Below are positions 16,319 to 25,245 of a DNA stretch of 38,729 nucleotides, piece by piece (positions within the stretch are counted from its first letter, which is position 1; the number at the start of each line of letters is the position of its first letter). Location of the stretch: contig VGFK01000008.1 in the NCBI GenBank assembly GCA_016868895.1, positions 1 to 38,729 on the forward strand, read 5' to 3'. The position numbers were made by a program, and so were the translations under genes. Origin of the DNA: Bacteroidota bacterium (lineage in GTDB: Bacteria; Bacteroidota; Bacteroidia; Chitinophagales; Chitinophagaceae). The notes under the pieces were generated by a model, which worked only from the letters and a program-made list of their open reading frames with translations, searched no databases and had not been told where the DNA came from.

Positions 16319-16936
16319 TTATTGCTTGATGTAATTATCCACCGGCAGTCGGTTGCGGATGCTCTTGGCCAGTGTCATTTCATCGGCATATTCCAATTCG
16401 CCGCCAAATGAAACTCCTCTGGCTATTGTGGTAAATTGGAGTCCCAGGTGTTGCAGTTTTTTTCGGATATAATAAATAGTGGTATCGCCTTGAATGGTGG
16501 GATTGAGGGCAAAGACGATCTCGCGAACAACTCCCCCTTCCGCTCGCTTGCAAAGGGATTCGATAGTGAGCTGATTCGGTCCGATACCATCCAAAGGCGA
16601 GATGATTCCCCCTAGCACATGATACAAACCATTGAACTGATCAGTGGTTTCAATGGCAATCACATCGCGGATGCTTTCCACCACACAAACCAGGTCCTTG
16701 CGGCGGGAGGGCTGTTGACAGATCTGGCAGGTTTCACCGTCTGCGATATTGAAACAGGTTGAACAAAATTGAATTTCCTTTCTCAGTCGGGAGATCACTT
16801 CACTGAACTGCTCCACATCGGATCTGTCTTGTTTCAGCAAATGAAGCACCAGTCGCAACGCCGTCTTTCTCCCAATTCCGGGCAGTTTACTGAATTCCTT
16901 TACGGCGGCCTCCAAGAGCTGGGATGAGAGGTTCAT
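16319..16936 (-). CDS. recR: recombination mediator protein RecR
   Basis: RecR acts with RecO (and RecF) to load RecA at single-strand gaps. The 205-residue protein has the family's usual length. It has a helix-hairpin-helix (KLPGIGRKTALRL, 17-29), a four-cysteine zinc finger (C58, C61, C70, C73), and a Toprim domain starting with LVCVVESIRDVIAIE and containing GGIISPLDGIGP. No partner rec gene is adjacent. Its start lies 41 bases from the divergent methionine synthase gene, and a TAnnTTTG element sits 7 bases before the ATG. Confidence 0.97.
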   Translation of the reverse strand: MNLSSQLLEAAVKEFSKLPGIGRKTALRLVLHLLKQDRSDVEQFSEVISRLRKEIQFCSTCFNIADGETCQICQQPSRRKDLVCVVESIRDVIAIETTDQFNGLYHVLGGIISPLDGIGPNQLTIESLCKRAEGGVVREIVFALNPTIQGDTTIYYIRKKLQHLGLQFTTIARGVSFGGELEYADEMTLAKSIRNRLPVDNYIKQ

Positions 16937-16943
16937 AGACCTG

Positions 16944-16951
16944 CAAATGTA
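16944..16951 (-). promoter_or_regulatory. -7 element of recR
   Basis: On the minus strand this reads TACATTTG, an exact TAnnTTTG match, 7 bases before the recR ATG. A TTTT about 17 bases further upstream is an approximate -33 element. It is separated by one base from the plus-strand -7 element of the methionine synthase operon, so the two promoters overlap back to back. Confidence 0.55.
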
Positions 16952-16952
16952 C

Positions 16953-16960
16953 TATCTTTG
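16953..16960 (+). promoter_or_regulatory. -7 element of the split metH operon
   Basis: TATCTTTG is an exact TAnnTTTG match, 17 bases before ATG 16978. No good -33 match is visible at the usual distance. No cobalamin or SAM riboswitch fits in the 41-base gap between recR and this gene, so any regulation of this methionine synthase operon must act through a short promoter region. Confidence 0.5.
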
Positions 16961-16977
16961 CCACTCTTAAAACGTGA

Positions 16978-18006
16978 ATGAAAGACATCTCTACACTGCT
17001 TCGGGAGCGAATCCTCGTCATCGATGGAGCGATGGGCACCATGATCCAACGGCGCAAACTGCAGGAAGCCGATTACCGGGGGACCCGGTTTGCCGATTGG
17101 CCTTCGGATCTCAAGGGCAACAATGACCTGCTGTGCATTACCCAGCCCGAGATCATTCGAAATATTCATCTGCAGTACTTGGAAGCCGGTGCCGATATCA
17201 TTGAGACCAATACGTTCAATGCACAAGCGGTTTCGATGGCCGATTACAACATGAGTGAATTGTCAGCTGAAATCAATACGGCAGCGGCCCACTGTGCCCG
17301 GGCAGCAGTGGACCTCTACCTGCAACAGCATCCGGAGCGCGCCCATGCAGGCGGTCCTTTTGTTGCCGGCGCGCTGGGTCCCATGAACAAAACCTTATCC
17401 CTCTCTCCGGACGTCAACAATCCCGGCGCTCGTGGTATCCGCTTCGATGAAGTGGCTGCAGCGTATTTGGAGCAAGTCATGGCATTGGTGGAAGGAGGCG
17501 TAGACCTGCTCTTAATTGAAACAATTTTTGATACACTGAATGCAAAAGCGGCCATCTATGCCGTAAAAAAATATTTCAGAGAAAGTGGTCGACCTGAACT
17601 GCCGCTGATGATCAGCGGAACCATCACCGATGCATCCGGGAGAACCTTGAGCGGACAAACGCTTGAGGCCTTCTACATCAGCATCGAACACGCTCGTCCA
17701 CTGAGTGTTGGACTAAATTGCGCGTTGGGTGCAGATCAGATGCGTCAGCATATCGAAGAACTTTCCCAACTGGCTGGCTGCTATACTTCGGCGTATCCGA
17801 ATGCCGGATTGCCAAATGCGCTGGGAGAATACGATGAAGAGCCGCATCAAACTGCTCATTTCATTGAAGAATGGGCGCAGCGGGGATACGTCAACATCGT
17901 GGGTGGGTGCTGCGGCACTACACCGGACCATATCCGGCACATCGCACAGGCGGTAAAGCAACTACAACCCCGGTCTATTCCAATCATCGAAACAGCAATC
18001 GGATAG
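16978..18006 (+). CDS. metH: methionine synthase, homocysteine-binding subunit (MetH N-terminal module)
   Basis: This 342-residue protein corresponds to the homocysteine S-methyltransferase module of cobalamin-dependent methionine synthase, which makes methionine from homocysteine and methyl-tetrahydrofolate. It opens with [19 protein letters not shown] and keeps the three zinc-ligand cysteines: C248 in GLNC, and C311-C312 in GGCCGTT. It ends exactly where the folate-binding module of single-chain MetH would begin. Three bases separate it from the next gene, which encodes the remaining modules. The sum of the two (342 + 896) is close to the ~1227 residues of E. coli MetH. A split of this kind is known in Bacteroidota, so it looks functional rather than broken. 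The two chains presumably assemble into one enzyme. Confidence 0.93.
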   Translation: MKDISTLLRERILVIDGAMGTMIQRRKLQEADYRGTRFADWPSDLKGNNDLLCITQPEIIRNIHLQYLEAGADIIETNTFNAQAVSMADYNMSELSAEINTAAAHCARAAVDLYLQQHPERAHAGGPFVAGALGPMNKTLSLSPDVNNPGARGIRFDEVAAAYLEQVMALVEGGVDLLLIETIFDTLNAKAAIYAVKKYFRESGRPELPLMISGTITDASGRTLSGQTLEAFYISIEHARPLSVGLNCALGADQMRQHIEELSQLAGCYTSAYPNAGLPNALGEYDEEPHQTAHFIEEWAQRGYVNIVGGCCGTTPDHIRHIAQAVKQLQPRSIPIIETAIG

Positions 18007-18009
18007 CCC

Positions 18010-20700
18010 ATGAGTGAACAGGTACACATTCAACCCTTCATGCGGTTGTCGGGACTCGAACCGTTGGTGGTGCGACCCGAAACCAACTTTGTGAATGTAG
18101 GCGAACGCACCAACGTAACCGGTTCAAAAAAATTTGCACGCCTCATCAAAGAAGAAAAATACGAAGAAGCACTAAGCATAGCCCTGCAGCAAGTAGAAAA
18201 TGGAGCACAGGTACTGGACGTGAACATGGATGATGCCCTGCTGGATGGAGAACTGGAAATGGTGCGGTTCTTGAATCTGCTGCAAAGCGAACCCAACATT
18301 GCGCGGATACCGATCATGATCGATTCCTCAAAGTTTTCGATCATTGAAGCGGGACTCAAGTGCGTTCAGGGAAAATGCATTGTGAATTCCATTTCGCTAA
18401 AAGAAGGCGAAGAGAAATTTTTACAACAGGCCATTGTCTGTCGAAGTTTCGGAGCAGCCGTGATCGTAATGGCCTTCGATGAGCAGGGTCAGGCCGATAC
18501 ACTCGATCGCCGAGTTCGCATTGCCGAACGGGCCTACTCGATTCTCACGGAACACGTCGGCTTCCCTCCTCAAGACATCATCTTTGACCTCAACATTTTT
18601 GCAGTCGCAACCGGCCTGGAAGAACACAACAGCTATGGAGTCGACTTCATCGAAGCTACCCGCATCATCAAACAACGTTACCCACTGGTTAAAATTTCCG
18701 GTGGCGTAAGCAACCTTTCGTTCTCCTTCCGCGGGAATGATCACGTTCGGGAAGCGATGCATTCGGTGTTCCTGTACCATGCCATTCAAGCCGGAATGGA
18801 CATGGGGATTGTGAATGCGGGACAATTGGTGGTGTACGATGAAATCGAACCCGAGTTGCGCAAGCGCTGCGAGGATGTGATCCTGAACCGGAATAACGAC
18901 AACAATGAAGCGACTGAATCGCTGATTGCGTTTGCTGAAACCGTCAAAGGCATGGGAACCGGTACAAAAGAAAAAAACGAGGAGTGGAGAAATGCATCGG
19001 TGCACGAACGCCTCAAGCATGCACTGATCAATGGCATCACTGAGTACATTGATGCCGATACGGAAGAAGCACGGAAACAGTATCTGCGTCCGCTGGATGT
19101 GATTGAAGGTCCCCTGATGGACGGCATGAATGTTGTCGGCGATCTTTTTGGTGCCGGAAAAATGTTTTTACCACAGGTGGTAAAAAGTGCGCGGGTGATG
19201 AAAAAAAGCGTGGCGGTGCTGACGCCCTTTATCGAAGCGGAAAAAAAAGAAGCATCTTCTGTCGGTAAAATTTTACTGGCAACCGTGAAAGGCGATGTGC
19301 ACGATATTGGAAAGAACATCGTTGGGGTAGTACTCGGATGCAACGGATATGAAATCATCGACCTGGGTGTAATGGTTTCTGCTGATAAAATCCTGAACGA
19401 AGCGGAGAGGCACCAGGCAGATATCATTGGATTGAGTGGATTGATTACCCCCTCGCTGGATGAAATGGTGCATGTGGCTGCAGAAATGAAACGAAGAGGC
19501 ATGAATCAGCCACTGCTGATCGGCGGTGCCACTACTTCCCGGATGCACACGGCATTGAAAATTGCGGAGCAGTACGACCATGGGGTCATTCACGTGCTGG
19601 ATGCTTCGCGCAGTGTATCGGTGACGGGCTCCCTGCTCAATCAACAGAAAGAATCATTCTTGGAAGATACCCGGAAGGACTACAAAAAACTCCGGGAAGA
19701 GTTCGCCAACAAAAAGAGCAATAAAGAATTGCTGCCCTATGAAGCAGCTGTAAAGAATAAGCTGCATTTGGATTGGACTTCCTCATTGACAGCAGCACCG
19801 TTAATTACCGGAGTAACCGTGTTAACGGATATTGCATTATCTGAATTGGTTCCCTTCATCGATTGGAATCCTTTTTTCATAGCATGGGAAATGCACGGTC
19901 GTTATCCGGCCATCTTTGATGATGCAATCATTGGAAAAGAGTCACGCAAGTTGTACGATGATGCCATGGCCATGATTGAGCAGATGGTAAACGAGCAATG
20001 GCTGGAGCCAAGGGCGGTGATTGGATGCTGGCCGGCCAACAGCAATGATCGCGATACGGTTACCTTGATTGATCCGATGCAACACGAAAAAGTGCAGTTG
20101 GAATTTTTGCGGCAACAAACCAAAAAAGCAAGCGGTCAACCCAATTTGTCGCTGGCTGATTTCATCACCCCGGAATCTGCGGGGGGTCAGGATCATATCG
20201 GCGCATTTGCCGTTACTATACAAGGCATCGAACCCCACATCAAACGGTTCGAAGAACAGCATGATGATTACAGCAAGATCATGTTGCAGGCATTGGCCGA
20301 TCGATTTGCAGAAGCGCTGGCTGAGTATGTTCACATGAAAGTGAGAACCACGTATTGGGGATACGCCGCAGCAGAACAATGGAGCAATGAAGAGTTGATC
20401 ACAGAATCCTATCAGGGTATTCGTCCAGCTCCCGGCTATCCGGCCTGTCCCGATCATACCGAAAAAGAGAAATTATTTCAACTGCTGAATGCAACCGATT
20501 CCATTGGCATTCAATTGACGGAGTCACTGGCCATGTATCCCGCTTCATCGGTTTGCGGCTGGTACTTTGCACATCCGGAAGCCAAATATTTTGGAGTGGG
20601 AAAGATCACACAGGATCAACTCATTGATTATGCCGAACGCAAAGCGATGGGCAAGGAAACAGCAGAGCGGTGGCTGCGACCGGTTCTTGCGGAAAATTAA
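18010..20700 (+). CDS. metH: methionine synthase, folate/B12/activation subunit
   Basis: The 896-residue protein carries the rest of MetH. The pterin-binding (methyl-tetrahydrofolate) TIM barrel begins at [13 protein letters not shown] near residue 28. The B12 cap helices are at about 340-410. The cobalamin-binding Rossmann domain contains DVHDIGKN, with lower-axial His431, and [14 protein letters not shown]. The C-terminal AdoMet-binding reactivation domain contains [12 protein letters not shown] at about 805-816. All key motifs are intact. The start at ATG 18010 directly follows the homocysteine-module gene, and the two are surely one operon. Presence of the reactivation domain means the enzyme needs AdoMet and a flavodoxin-type reductant. 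Exonuclease III follows after 4 bases. Confidence 0.95.
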   Translation: MSEQVHIQPFMRLSGLEPLVVRPETNFVNVGERTNVTGSKKFARLIKEEKYEEALSIALQQVENGAQVLDVNMDDALLDGELEMVRFLNLLQSEPNIARIPIMIDSSKFSIIEAGLKCVQGKCIVNSISLKEGEEKFLQQAIVCRSFGAAVIVMAFDEQGQADTLDRRVRIAERAYSILTEHVGFPPQDIIFDLNIFAVATGLEEHNSYGVDFIEATRIIKQRYPLVKISGGVSNLSFSFRGNDHVREAMHSVFLYHAIQAGMDMGIVNAGQLVVYDEIEPELRKRCEDVILNRNNDNNEATESLIAFAETVKGMGTGTKEKNEEWRNASVHERLKHALINGITEYIDADTEEARKQYLRPLDVIEGPLMDGMNVVGDLFGAGKMFLPQVVKSARVMKKSVAVLTPFIEAEKKEASSVGKILLATVKGDVHDIGKNIVGVVLGCNGYEIIDLGVMVSADKILNEAERHQADIIGLSGLITPSLDEMVHVAAEMKRRGMNQPLLIGGATTSRMHTALKIAEQYDHGVIHVLDASRSVSVTGSLLNQQKESFLEDTRKDYKKLREEFANKKSNKELLPYEAAVKNKLHLDWTSSLTAAPLITGVTVLTDIALSELVPFIDWNPFFIAWEMHGRYPAIFDDAIIGKESRKLYDDAMAMIEQMVNEQWLEPRAVIGCWPANSNDRDTVTLIDPMQHEKVQLEFLRQQTKKASGQPNLSLADFITPESAGGQDHIGAFAVTIQGIEPHIKRFEEQHDDYSKIMLQALADRFAEALAEYVHMKVRTTYWGYAAAEQWSNEELITESYQGIRPAPGYPACPDHTEKEKLFQLLNATDSIGIQLTESLAMYPASSVCGWYFAHPEAKYFGVGKITQDQLIDYAERKAMGKETAERWLRPVLAEN

Positions 20701-20704
20701 CCTC

Positions 20705-21487
20705 ATGCGGATCATCTCGTATAATGTCAACGGCATTCGCGCTGCAATAAAAAAAGGATTGATCGATTGGCTCAAAACGCATCCTGCAGACATCATTTGC
20801 CTGCAGGAAACCAAAGCCACCCAGGAAGATGTTGACATGCAGCCGATTCGTGATTTGGGGTATAGCGATTATTGGTTCAGTGCACAATCGAAGAAGGGAT
20901 ACAGCGGCGTAGCAGTGCTCACGACGATTCAGCCCGATAAGGTCCATCGCGGAAACAGCCATGCACAAAGCGATGACGAGGGACGCGTCATTCAACTCCA
21001 ATTTGGAAAAATCCTGCTGATAAATGCCTATTTTCCTTCCGGAACTTCCGGAGAAGAGCGACAGGCCTTTAAAATGGAGTGGTTAGAAAAATTGCTCCCC
21101 TACGTGAATCGTATCAAAAAGAAGTACGAAGGGATCATATTGTGCGGGGACTACAACATCGCGCACAAGGAGATCGATATCCACGATCCCAAAGGGAATA
21201 AGCAAACTACCGGATTTTTACCTGAAGAGCGCGCCTGGATGGATGCATTTTTTGCTTCAGGCTGGGTGGATACGTTTCGGTGTGTTCACACCGAGCCTCA
21301 CCGCTATTCCTGGTGGAGCCAGCGTTTCCCCAGTGTGCGGCTGAATAATAAAGGCTGGAGGATCGATTATATCAATGTAACAGAGGCCCTTAGGAGCCGG
21401 ATACAGGATGCAGAAATCTTTCCTGACGTGAAGCACAGCGATCATTGTCCCGTGATGCTCGATTTGGATGTTGCTTCATTTTCATGA
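20705..21487 (+). CDS. xth: exodeoxyribonuclease III / AP endonuclease
   Basis: This base-excision repair enzyme cleaves DNA at abasic sites and degrades 3' ends. The 260-residue protein has the endonuclease/exonuclease/phosphatase fold. N7 lies in ISYNVNGIRAA, the metal ligand E35 in CLQETK, the catalytic pair in CGDYNIAHKEID, and the terminal HSDHCP holds the active-site His. The length is normal for the ExoA/ExoIII family. The start at ATG 20705 gives the canonical MRIISYNVNG. An upstream in-frame extension would overlap metH and is not needed. It lies 4 bases after the methionine synthase gene and is probably co-transcribed with it, although the functions are unrelated. Confidence 0.95.
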   Translation: MRIISYNVNGIRAAIKKGLIDWLKTHPADIICLQETKATQEDVDMQPIRDLGYSDYWFSAQSKKGYSGVAVLTTIQPDKVHRGNSHAQSDDEGRVIQLQFGKILLINAYFPSGTSGEERQAFKMEWLEKLLPYVNRIKKKYEGIILCGDYNIAHKEIDIHDPKGNKQTTGFLPEERAWMDAFFASGWVDTFRCVHTEPHRYSWWSQRFPSVRLNNKGWRIDYINVTEALRSRIQDAEIFPDVKHSDHCPVMLDLDVASFS

Positions 21488-21500
21488 ATTGTGCAGTACC

Positions 21501-21509
21501 TGTGGATAA
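21501..21509 (+). promoter_or_regulatory. single perfect DnaA box upstream of the HU gene
   Basis: TGTGGATAA is a perfect match (complement TTATCCACA) to the canonical DnaA box. It lies in the intergenic gap, 14 bases after the xth stop and about 70 bases upstream of the -33 element of the HU gene. No cluster of further boxes or an AT-rich unwinding region with repeats is seen, so it is not an origin by itself. It could be a DnaA-responsive regulatory site or a chance match. Confidence 0.4.
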
Positions 21510-21581
21510 CCTTAAGAAAAATGAACCCTCGGAAATTCAGTTGTGGTGCATATTTCAGGACATTCGAATTGAAAAAAATTT

Positions 21582-21611
21582 TTTGTTAGAATCAAAAAGC
21601 ATCTAAATTTG
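21582..21611 (+). promoter_or_regulatory. promoter of the HU gene
   Basis: TTTG at 21582-21585 and TAAATTTG at 21604-21611, with an 18-base spacer, form the best -33/-7 match in the window. The 5' untranslated region would be about 20-25 bases before ATG 21640, longer than for most other promoters seen here. It is AT-rich and lacks a Shine-Dalgarno sequence. Confidence 0.7.
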
Positions 21612-21639
21612 TCGACACAAACCAATTAAATTTTCATTT

Positions 21640-21909
21640 ATGAACAAAGCAGAATTGATCGCAAAGATGGCCGATGATGCTGGTGTAACCAAGACACAGG
21701 CCAACGCTGCTCTTAACTCAATGATCAGCGCAGTGACCAAAACCCTGAAAGGTGGTGGAAAAGTAACCCTTGTAGGATTTGGTACGTTCTCTGTTAGCAA
21801 GAGAGCAGCTCGCACCGGTCGCAACCCCCAAACAGGTGCTGTGATCAAGATCAAAGCTAAGAAGGTAGCACGCTTCAAAGCTGGTAAGGAACTTTCATCA
21901 AAGATCTAA
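21640..21909 (+). CDS. hup: HU-family DNA-binding protein
   Basis: The 89-residue protein is a nucleoid-associated HU homologue that bends and compacts DNA as a dimer. It starts MNKAELIAKMADDAGVTKTQ and has the HU core VTLVGFGTFSVSKRAARTGR, followed by the DNA-binding arm GRNPQTGAVIKIKAKKV. The length matches HU, and residues typical of IHF specificity are not obvious. It has a strong promoter and a strong intrinsic terminator of its own, which fits a highly expressed single-gene transcript. Confidence 0.95.
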   Translation: MNKAELIAKMADDAGVTKTQANAALNSMISAVTKTLKGGGKVTLVGFGTFSVSKRAARTGRNPQTGAVIKIKAKKVARFKAGKELSSKI

Positions 21910-21930
21910 CCCTTACAAAAACATTAAAAA

Positions 21931-21961
21931 AAGCAAGACACAAAGCGTCTTGCTTTTTTTT
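21931..21961 (+). terminator. intrinsic terminator of the HU gene
   Basis: A 9-bp perfect stem (AAGCAAGAC at 21931-21939 and GTCTTGCTT at 21947-21955) with a 7-base loop is followed by a run of T to 21961. It starts 21 bases after the HU stop. The A-run before the stem would also give a T-run on the other strand, so it may work in both directions and stop pdxH-side read-through. Confidence 0.9.
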
Positions 21962-21983
21962 CTTCACACAAAAAATCAATCCC

Positions 21984-22088
21984 ATGGGAAGAGGCGATAA
22001 AAAAACCAAGAAAGGAAAAATTTTTAAGGGCTCTTTTGGAAGATCACGGCCCGCTAAGACTACGAAGAAGTCGGCGAAGAAGGCTTAA
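21984..22088 (+). CDS. 30S ribosomal protein bTHX
   Basis: This 34-residue, very basic protein (MGRGDKKTKKGKIFKGSFGR, then lysine-rich to the end) matches the THX family of small 30S proteins. These bind near the head of the 30S subunit in Thermus and are widespread in Bacteroidota. The MGRGDKKTKKGKI start is the family hallmark. It is below the usual size cut-off of gene callers. It lies 22 bases downstream of the HU terminator with no obvious promoter of its own, so it may be made from read-through transcripts. Its last 4 bases overlap the end of the convergent pdxH gene. Confidence 0.88.
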   Translation: MGRGDKKTKKGKIFKGSFGRSRPAKTTKKSAKKA

Positions 22089-22720
22089 GGAGCCAGTCGA
22101 CTGGTCCGCCAGGACGTTTCGTTTTTTTCGTAGAGAATTCGATCGTGTAAACGATTGCTCCTCCCCTGCCAAAACTCAATTCGATCCGGTTGTACCCTAA
22201 ATCCTCCCCAATGGGGTGGTCGCGGTATAGTATCGTGTGCATACTGTGCTGTCAGCTCTTCCATGTTGTGTTGCAATATATCGCGGTTCGGAATTGTGCG
22301 GCTTTGCGGAGAGGCCCATGCGCCCAACCGACTTCCCAATGGTCGGCTTTGAAAGTATTCATCGCTTTCCTGATCGCTTGTGCGCGAACAGGTTCCTTCG
22401 ATGCGAACTTGACGTTCAAGTTCTTTCCAAAAAAAGACCAGCGATGCGTACGGATGTCGCTGAAGTTGAATTCCCTTGTCGCTTTCGTAATTGGTAAAGA
22501 AAACAAACCCTTTTTGATCAAATCCCTTAAGCAGAACGATGCGCGCTGAAGGTCGACCTGCCGCTGTGATGGTTGACAGCGCCATGGCATTGACTTCCAG
22601 AATTTCAGATTGAAGTGCCTCATCCCACCACTGAGCAAATTGTTGAATAGGATCCTGGTTCACTTCGTGTTCAGAAAGCGAACGCATCTGGTAGTCCTTT
22701 CGTATGGAGGCTATTGACAT
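22085..22720 (-). CDS. pdxH: pyridoxamine 5'-phosphate oxidase
   Basis: This FMN-dependent oxidase converts pyridoxine or pyridoxamine 5'-phosphate to pyridoxal 5'-phosphate. The 211-residue protein has the usual length. The N-terminus is typical (IRKDYQMRSLSEHEVNQDP). The FMN-binding segment is RIVLLKGFDQKGFVFFTNY, followed by ASLVFFWKELERQVRIEG, and the C-terminal dimerisation and active-site block is PPHWGGFRVQPDRIEFWQGR, ending in NRLHDR. It follows pyrH by 22 bases and may be the last gene of the ribosomal-protein operon. Its 3' end overlaps the bTHX stop. Confidence 0.95.
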   Translation of the reverse strand: MSIASIRKDYQMRSLSEHEVNQDPIQQFAQWWDEALQSEILEVNAMALSTITAAGRPSARIVLLKGFDQKGFVFFTNYESDKGIQLQRHPYASLVFFWKELERQVRIEGTCSRTSDQESDEYFQSRPLGSRLGAWASPQSRTIPNRDILQHNMEELTAQYAHDTIPRPPHWGGFRVQPDRIEFWQGRSNRLHDRILYEKNETSWRTSRLAP

Positions 22721-22742
22721 GAGGAGTTGAACGAAATAACCA

Positions 22743-23456
22743 CTAATTCTTCACCAATGTTCCAATTGCATCACCGCAAACCAGTTTGACCAGATTGCCT
22801 TTTTGATTCATATCAAAAACAATGATGGGAAGATTGTTTTCCATGCACAGGGTGAATGCCGTCATGTCCATGATCTTCAAATTCTTTTCAATGCACTCTT
22901 TGAAGGTGATGGTCTCGAACCGCGTAGCACTGGGATCCTTTTCCGGATCAGCCGTATAGATTCCATTGACGCGTGTACCCTTGAGGATCACGTCGGCTTC
23001 AATTTCTATAGCACGGAGTGATCCTGCAGTATCGGTGGTGAAGTAAGGATTTCCTGTACCGGCACCAAAAATGACGACTCTATTTTTTTCCAGGTGACGA
23101 ATGGCGCGTCTTCTGATATACGGCTCTGCTACCTGCTCCATTTTGATTGCACTGAGCAAGCGTGTATACATGCCCACCTTTTCCAACATAGCCTGGATGG
23201 CCATTCCGTTGATCACAGTGGCCAACATGCCCATGTAATCACCATGTGCGCGTTCAATGCCGGTCTCCGACTCATTCATACCTCTGTAGATGTTTCCACC
23301 GCCGATGACGATGGCTACTTCAACTCCCAAATCGACAATGCTTTTGATCTCACTGGCATAATAGGCCACCATATTGGGGTCAATGCCATAGTTGCTGTCG
23401 CCCATCAGGGATTCTCCGGAAAGTTTGAGAAGAACGCGTTTGTATACTGGTTGCAT
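22743..23456 (-). CDS. pyrH: UMP kinase
   Basis: This cytoplasmic kinase phosphorylates UMP to UDP in pyrimidine nucleotide synthesis. The 237-residue protein belongs to the amino acid kinase fold: [18 protein letters not shown] near the start, [13 protein letters not shown] for phosphate binding, and [20 protein letters not shown] at the UMP-binding site. The length is standard. It follows tsf by 17 bases, as in many bacteria. A TAnnTTTG element sits in that gap only 4 bases before the ATG, so it may also have its own leaderless transcript. The common next gene frr is not present; pdxH follows instead. Confidence 0.97.
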   Translation of the reverse strand: MQPVYKRVLLKLSGESLMGDSNYGIDPNMVAYYASEIKSIVDLGVEVAIVIGGGNIYRGMNESETGIERAHGDYMGMLATVINGMAIQAMLEKVGMYTRLLSAIKMEQVAEPYIRRRAIRHLEKNRVVIFGAGTGNPYFTTDTAGSLRAIEIEADVILKGTRVNGIYTADPEKDPSATRFETITFKECIEKNLKIMDMTAFTLCMENNLPIIVFDMNQKGNLVKLVCGDAIGTLVKN

Positions 23457-23460
23457 GGTG

Positions 23461-23468
23461 CAAATATA
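23461..23468 (-). promoter_or_regulatory. possible internal -7 element of pyrH
   Basis: Minus-strand TATATTTG is an exact TAnnTTTG match within the 17-base gap between tsf and pyrH, 4 bases before the pyrH ATG. No -33 match is seen at the right distance. If active, the transcript would start at the ATG itself. Confidence 0.4.
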
Positions 23469-23473
23469 GCGCC

Positions 23474-24313
23474 TTAACCCAGGTTGATGCGTTTGAATCC
23501 AACAACGGCCAAGGAGCTATCCTTTGATTTAATATAATCGCCAACCGACATTCCGCCATCTTTTACAAAGGCCTGTGCCAGCAAGGTGCTTTCCTTAAAG
23601 AAAGCATTGAGTTTACCGTCGGCAATCTTGGAAAGCATTTCCTCTGGTTTACCCGCCATTTTAGGGTCATTTTTGATGAGGTCCATGATGATCCCCTTCT
23701 CGCGCTCGATCACCTCTGCTGAAACAGAGGAGGAATCGACGGCTACAGGATTCATGGCTGCGATCTGCATGGCAATGTCCTTCCCTACTTCAGCGTTGGA
23801 AGCGTTCAAGCCCACCAATACACCCATGCGATTCGTCCCGTGAATATAAGAAGCTACAAATGCTGCATCGATGCGGTCAAACTTAGAAATACCAATCTTC
23901 TCTCCAATGCTTGCAAGCTTGTCGTTCACCAGATCGGCCACTCTTGCTCCGTTGATGCTTACTTCATTGAGTTCCTCGACGGATTTTACATTGTGTGCAA
24001 TGGCTGCATCAATGATGGACTCAGCAAAAGAGATGAAATCGGCATTTTTGCTCACGAAGTCGGTTTCACAGCTCAGGCACATGACGATTCCGGTCTTGTT
24101 ATCGGATGTGGTCTTTGCAAAAATGACTCCTTCCTTCGCATCACGGTCACCACGCAAAGCGGCTACCTTCTGACCCTTCTTTCTCAGCCAATCAATCGCT
24201 GCTTCAAAATCACCGTTGGTCTCTGTCAATGCTTTTCTGCAATCCATCATACCGGCGCCGGTCATTTGGCGAAGCTTGTTGATTTCAGATGCGGTTATGG
24301 TTGCTGTCGACAT
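23474..24313 (-). CDS. tsf: translation elongation factor Ts
   Basis: EF-Ts is the nucleotide exchange factor that recycles EF-Tu from GDP to GTP form. The 279-residue protein has the UBA-like N-domain with [13 protein letters not shown], the linker [12 protein letters not shown], and the EF-Tu contact motif ETDFVSKN. The C-terminal subdomain includes [19 protein letters not shown] and ends with the typical LLAQAFVKD. The length is normal. It lies between rpsB and pyrH in the conserved order, with a 29-base gap to rpsB and no Shine-Dalgarno sequence. Confidence 0.98.
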   Translation of the reverse strand: MSTATITASEINKLRQMTGAGMMDCRKALTETNGDFEAAIDWLRKKGQKVAALRGDRDAKEGVIFAKTTSDNKTGIVMCLSCETDFVSKNADFISFAESIIDAAIAHNVKSVEELNEVSINGARVADLVNDKLASIGEKIGISKFDRIDAAFVASYIHGTNRMGVLVGLNASNAEVGKDIAMQIAAMNPVAVDSSSVSAEVIEREKGIIMDLIKNDPKMAGKPEEMLSKIADGKLNAFFKESTLLAQAFVKDGGMSVGDYIKSKDSSLAVVGFKRINLG

Positions 24314-24342
24314 ACGTATTAAAATGTGTTGATTATGAATTG

Positions 24343-25206
24343 TTACTTTTTCTGAGCCGGCTTTCTTCCGCCACCGCCTGCTGAAGGAATGCGACGCTTG
24401 GGAGCTCCGGTTTTACCTTTCTTTCCGCCATCCGCAACGGCCTCATCTTCAAGGGAGAAACGCAATGCGTTCTCAGATGATTCTTCCGCTTCTTCCTCTT
24501 CTGCTTTCTCAGCCTGACGCTCAGCCAAACCTTCTGCAATGGCTGCTGTGATGTAGTTGGTTATGATGGCAATAGACTTTGTTGCATCATCGTTGGCCGG
24601 AACCGGGAAGTCCACTTTGTTCGGATCGCAGTTGGTGTCCACCATGCCAAATGTGGTGATGCCCAGTCGCTTGGCTTCAGCCATGGCAATGTGTTCGTGC
24701 CCAATATCAATGATGAACAAGGCAGATGGAACACGCCCCAGTTGAGCAATACCGCCCAGTACTTTTTCCATTTTGTCTTTATCGCGCGACAACTGAAGGC
24801 GCTCTTTTTTGGTGATGCTATCAAAGCTTCCGTCATTCAACATCTTCTCAATGCTCTGCATCTTTTTAACCGACTTACGAACGGTATTGAAGTTGGTGAG
24901 CATTCCACCCAACCAACGCTCTGTTACAAACGGCATGTTGATGCGCTTTGCGCATTCGGTCACGATTTCCTTGGCCTGCTTTTTAGTCCCCACAAACATG
25001 ATCTTCTTGCCACTCTTTGCAATGTTCTTCAGAGCAATTGCTGTCTCCTGCAAACACTCAACGGTCTTATTCAGATCAATGATGTGGATGCCTTTCTTTT
25101 CTGCATAGATGTACGGCAACATCTTGGGGTTCCACTTTTTACGAAGGTGACCAAAGTGAACACCGGCCTCCAAAAGTTGCTGTTGCAGTGTAGTATTATT
25201 TTCCAT
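24343..25206 (-). CDS. rpsB: 30S ribosomal protein S2
   Basis: uS2 is a 30S subunit protein. The 287-residue product has the conserved core LLEAGVHFGHLRKKWNPKM, IIDLNKTVECL, NMPFVTERWLGGMLTNFNTV and a GVPVANDD-like VPANDDATKSI. After about residue 225 it carries a long acidic then basic tail (AEEEEAEESSENA, later KKGKTGAPKRR), a lineage-specific extension common in Bacteroidota S2. Start ATG at 25206 gives MENNTTLQQQ. It is the third gene of the rplM operon. Confidence 0.97.
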   Translation of the reverse strand: MENNTTLQQQLLEAGVHFGHLRKKWNPKMLPYIYAEKKGIHIIDLNKTVECLQETAIALKNIAKSGKKIMFVGTKKQAKEIVTECAKRINMPFVTERWLGGMLTNFNTVRKSVKKMQSIEKMLNDGSFDSITKKERLQLSRDKDKMEKVLGGIAQLGRVPSALFIIDIGHEHIAMAEAKRLGITTFGMVDTNCDPNKVDFPVPANDDATKSIAIITNYITAAIAEGLAERQAEKAEEEEAEESSENALRFSLEDEAVADGGKKGKTGAPKRRIPSAGGGGRKPAQKK

Positions 25207-25245
25207 TGTGTGAAATGTGTTTTTGTACGTGTGTGATGAATGCTG

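Noticed and set aside
16333-16342. Near-match to a DnaA box (TTATCCACC)
   Set aside because: It has one mismatch and lies in the coding part of recR, so it is probably chance.
18421-19020. 199-codon minus-strand frame inside the metH second gene
   Set aside because: It lies fully opposite a strongly conserved enzyme gene and shows no recognisable domain.
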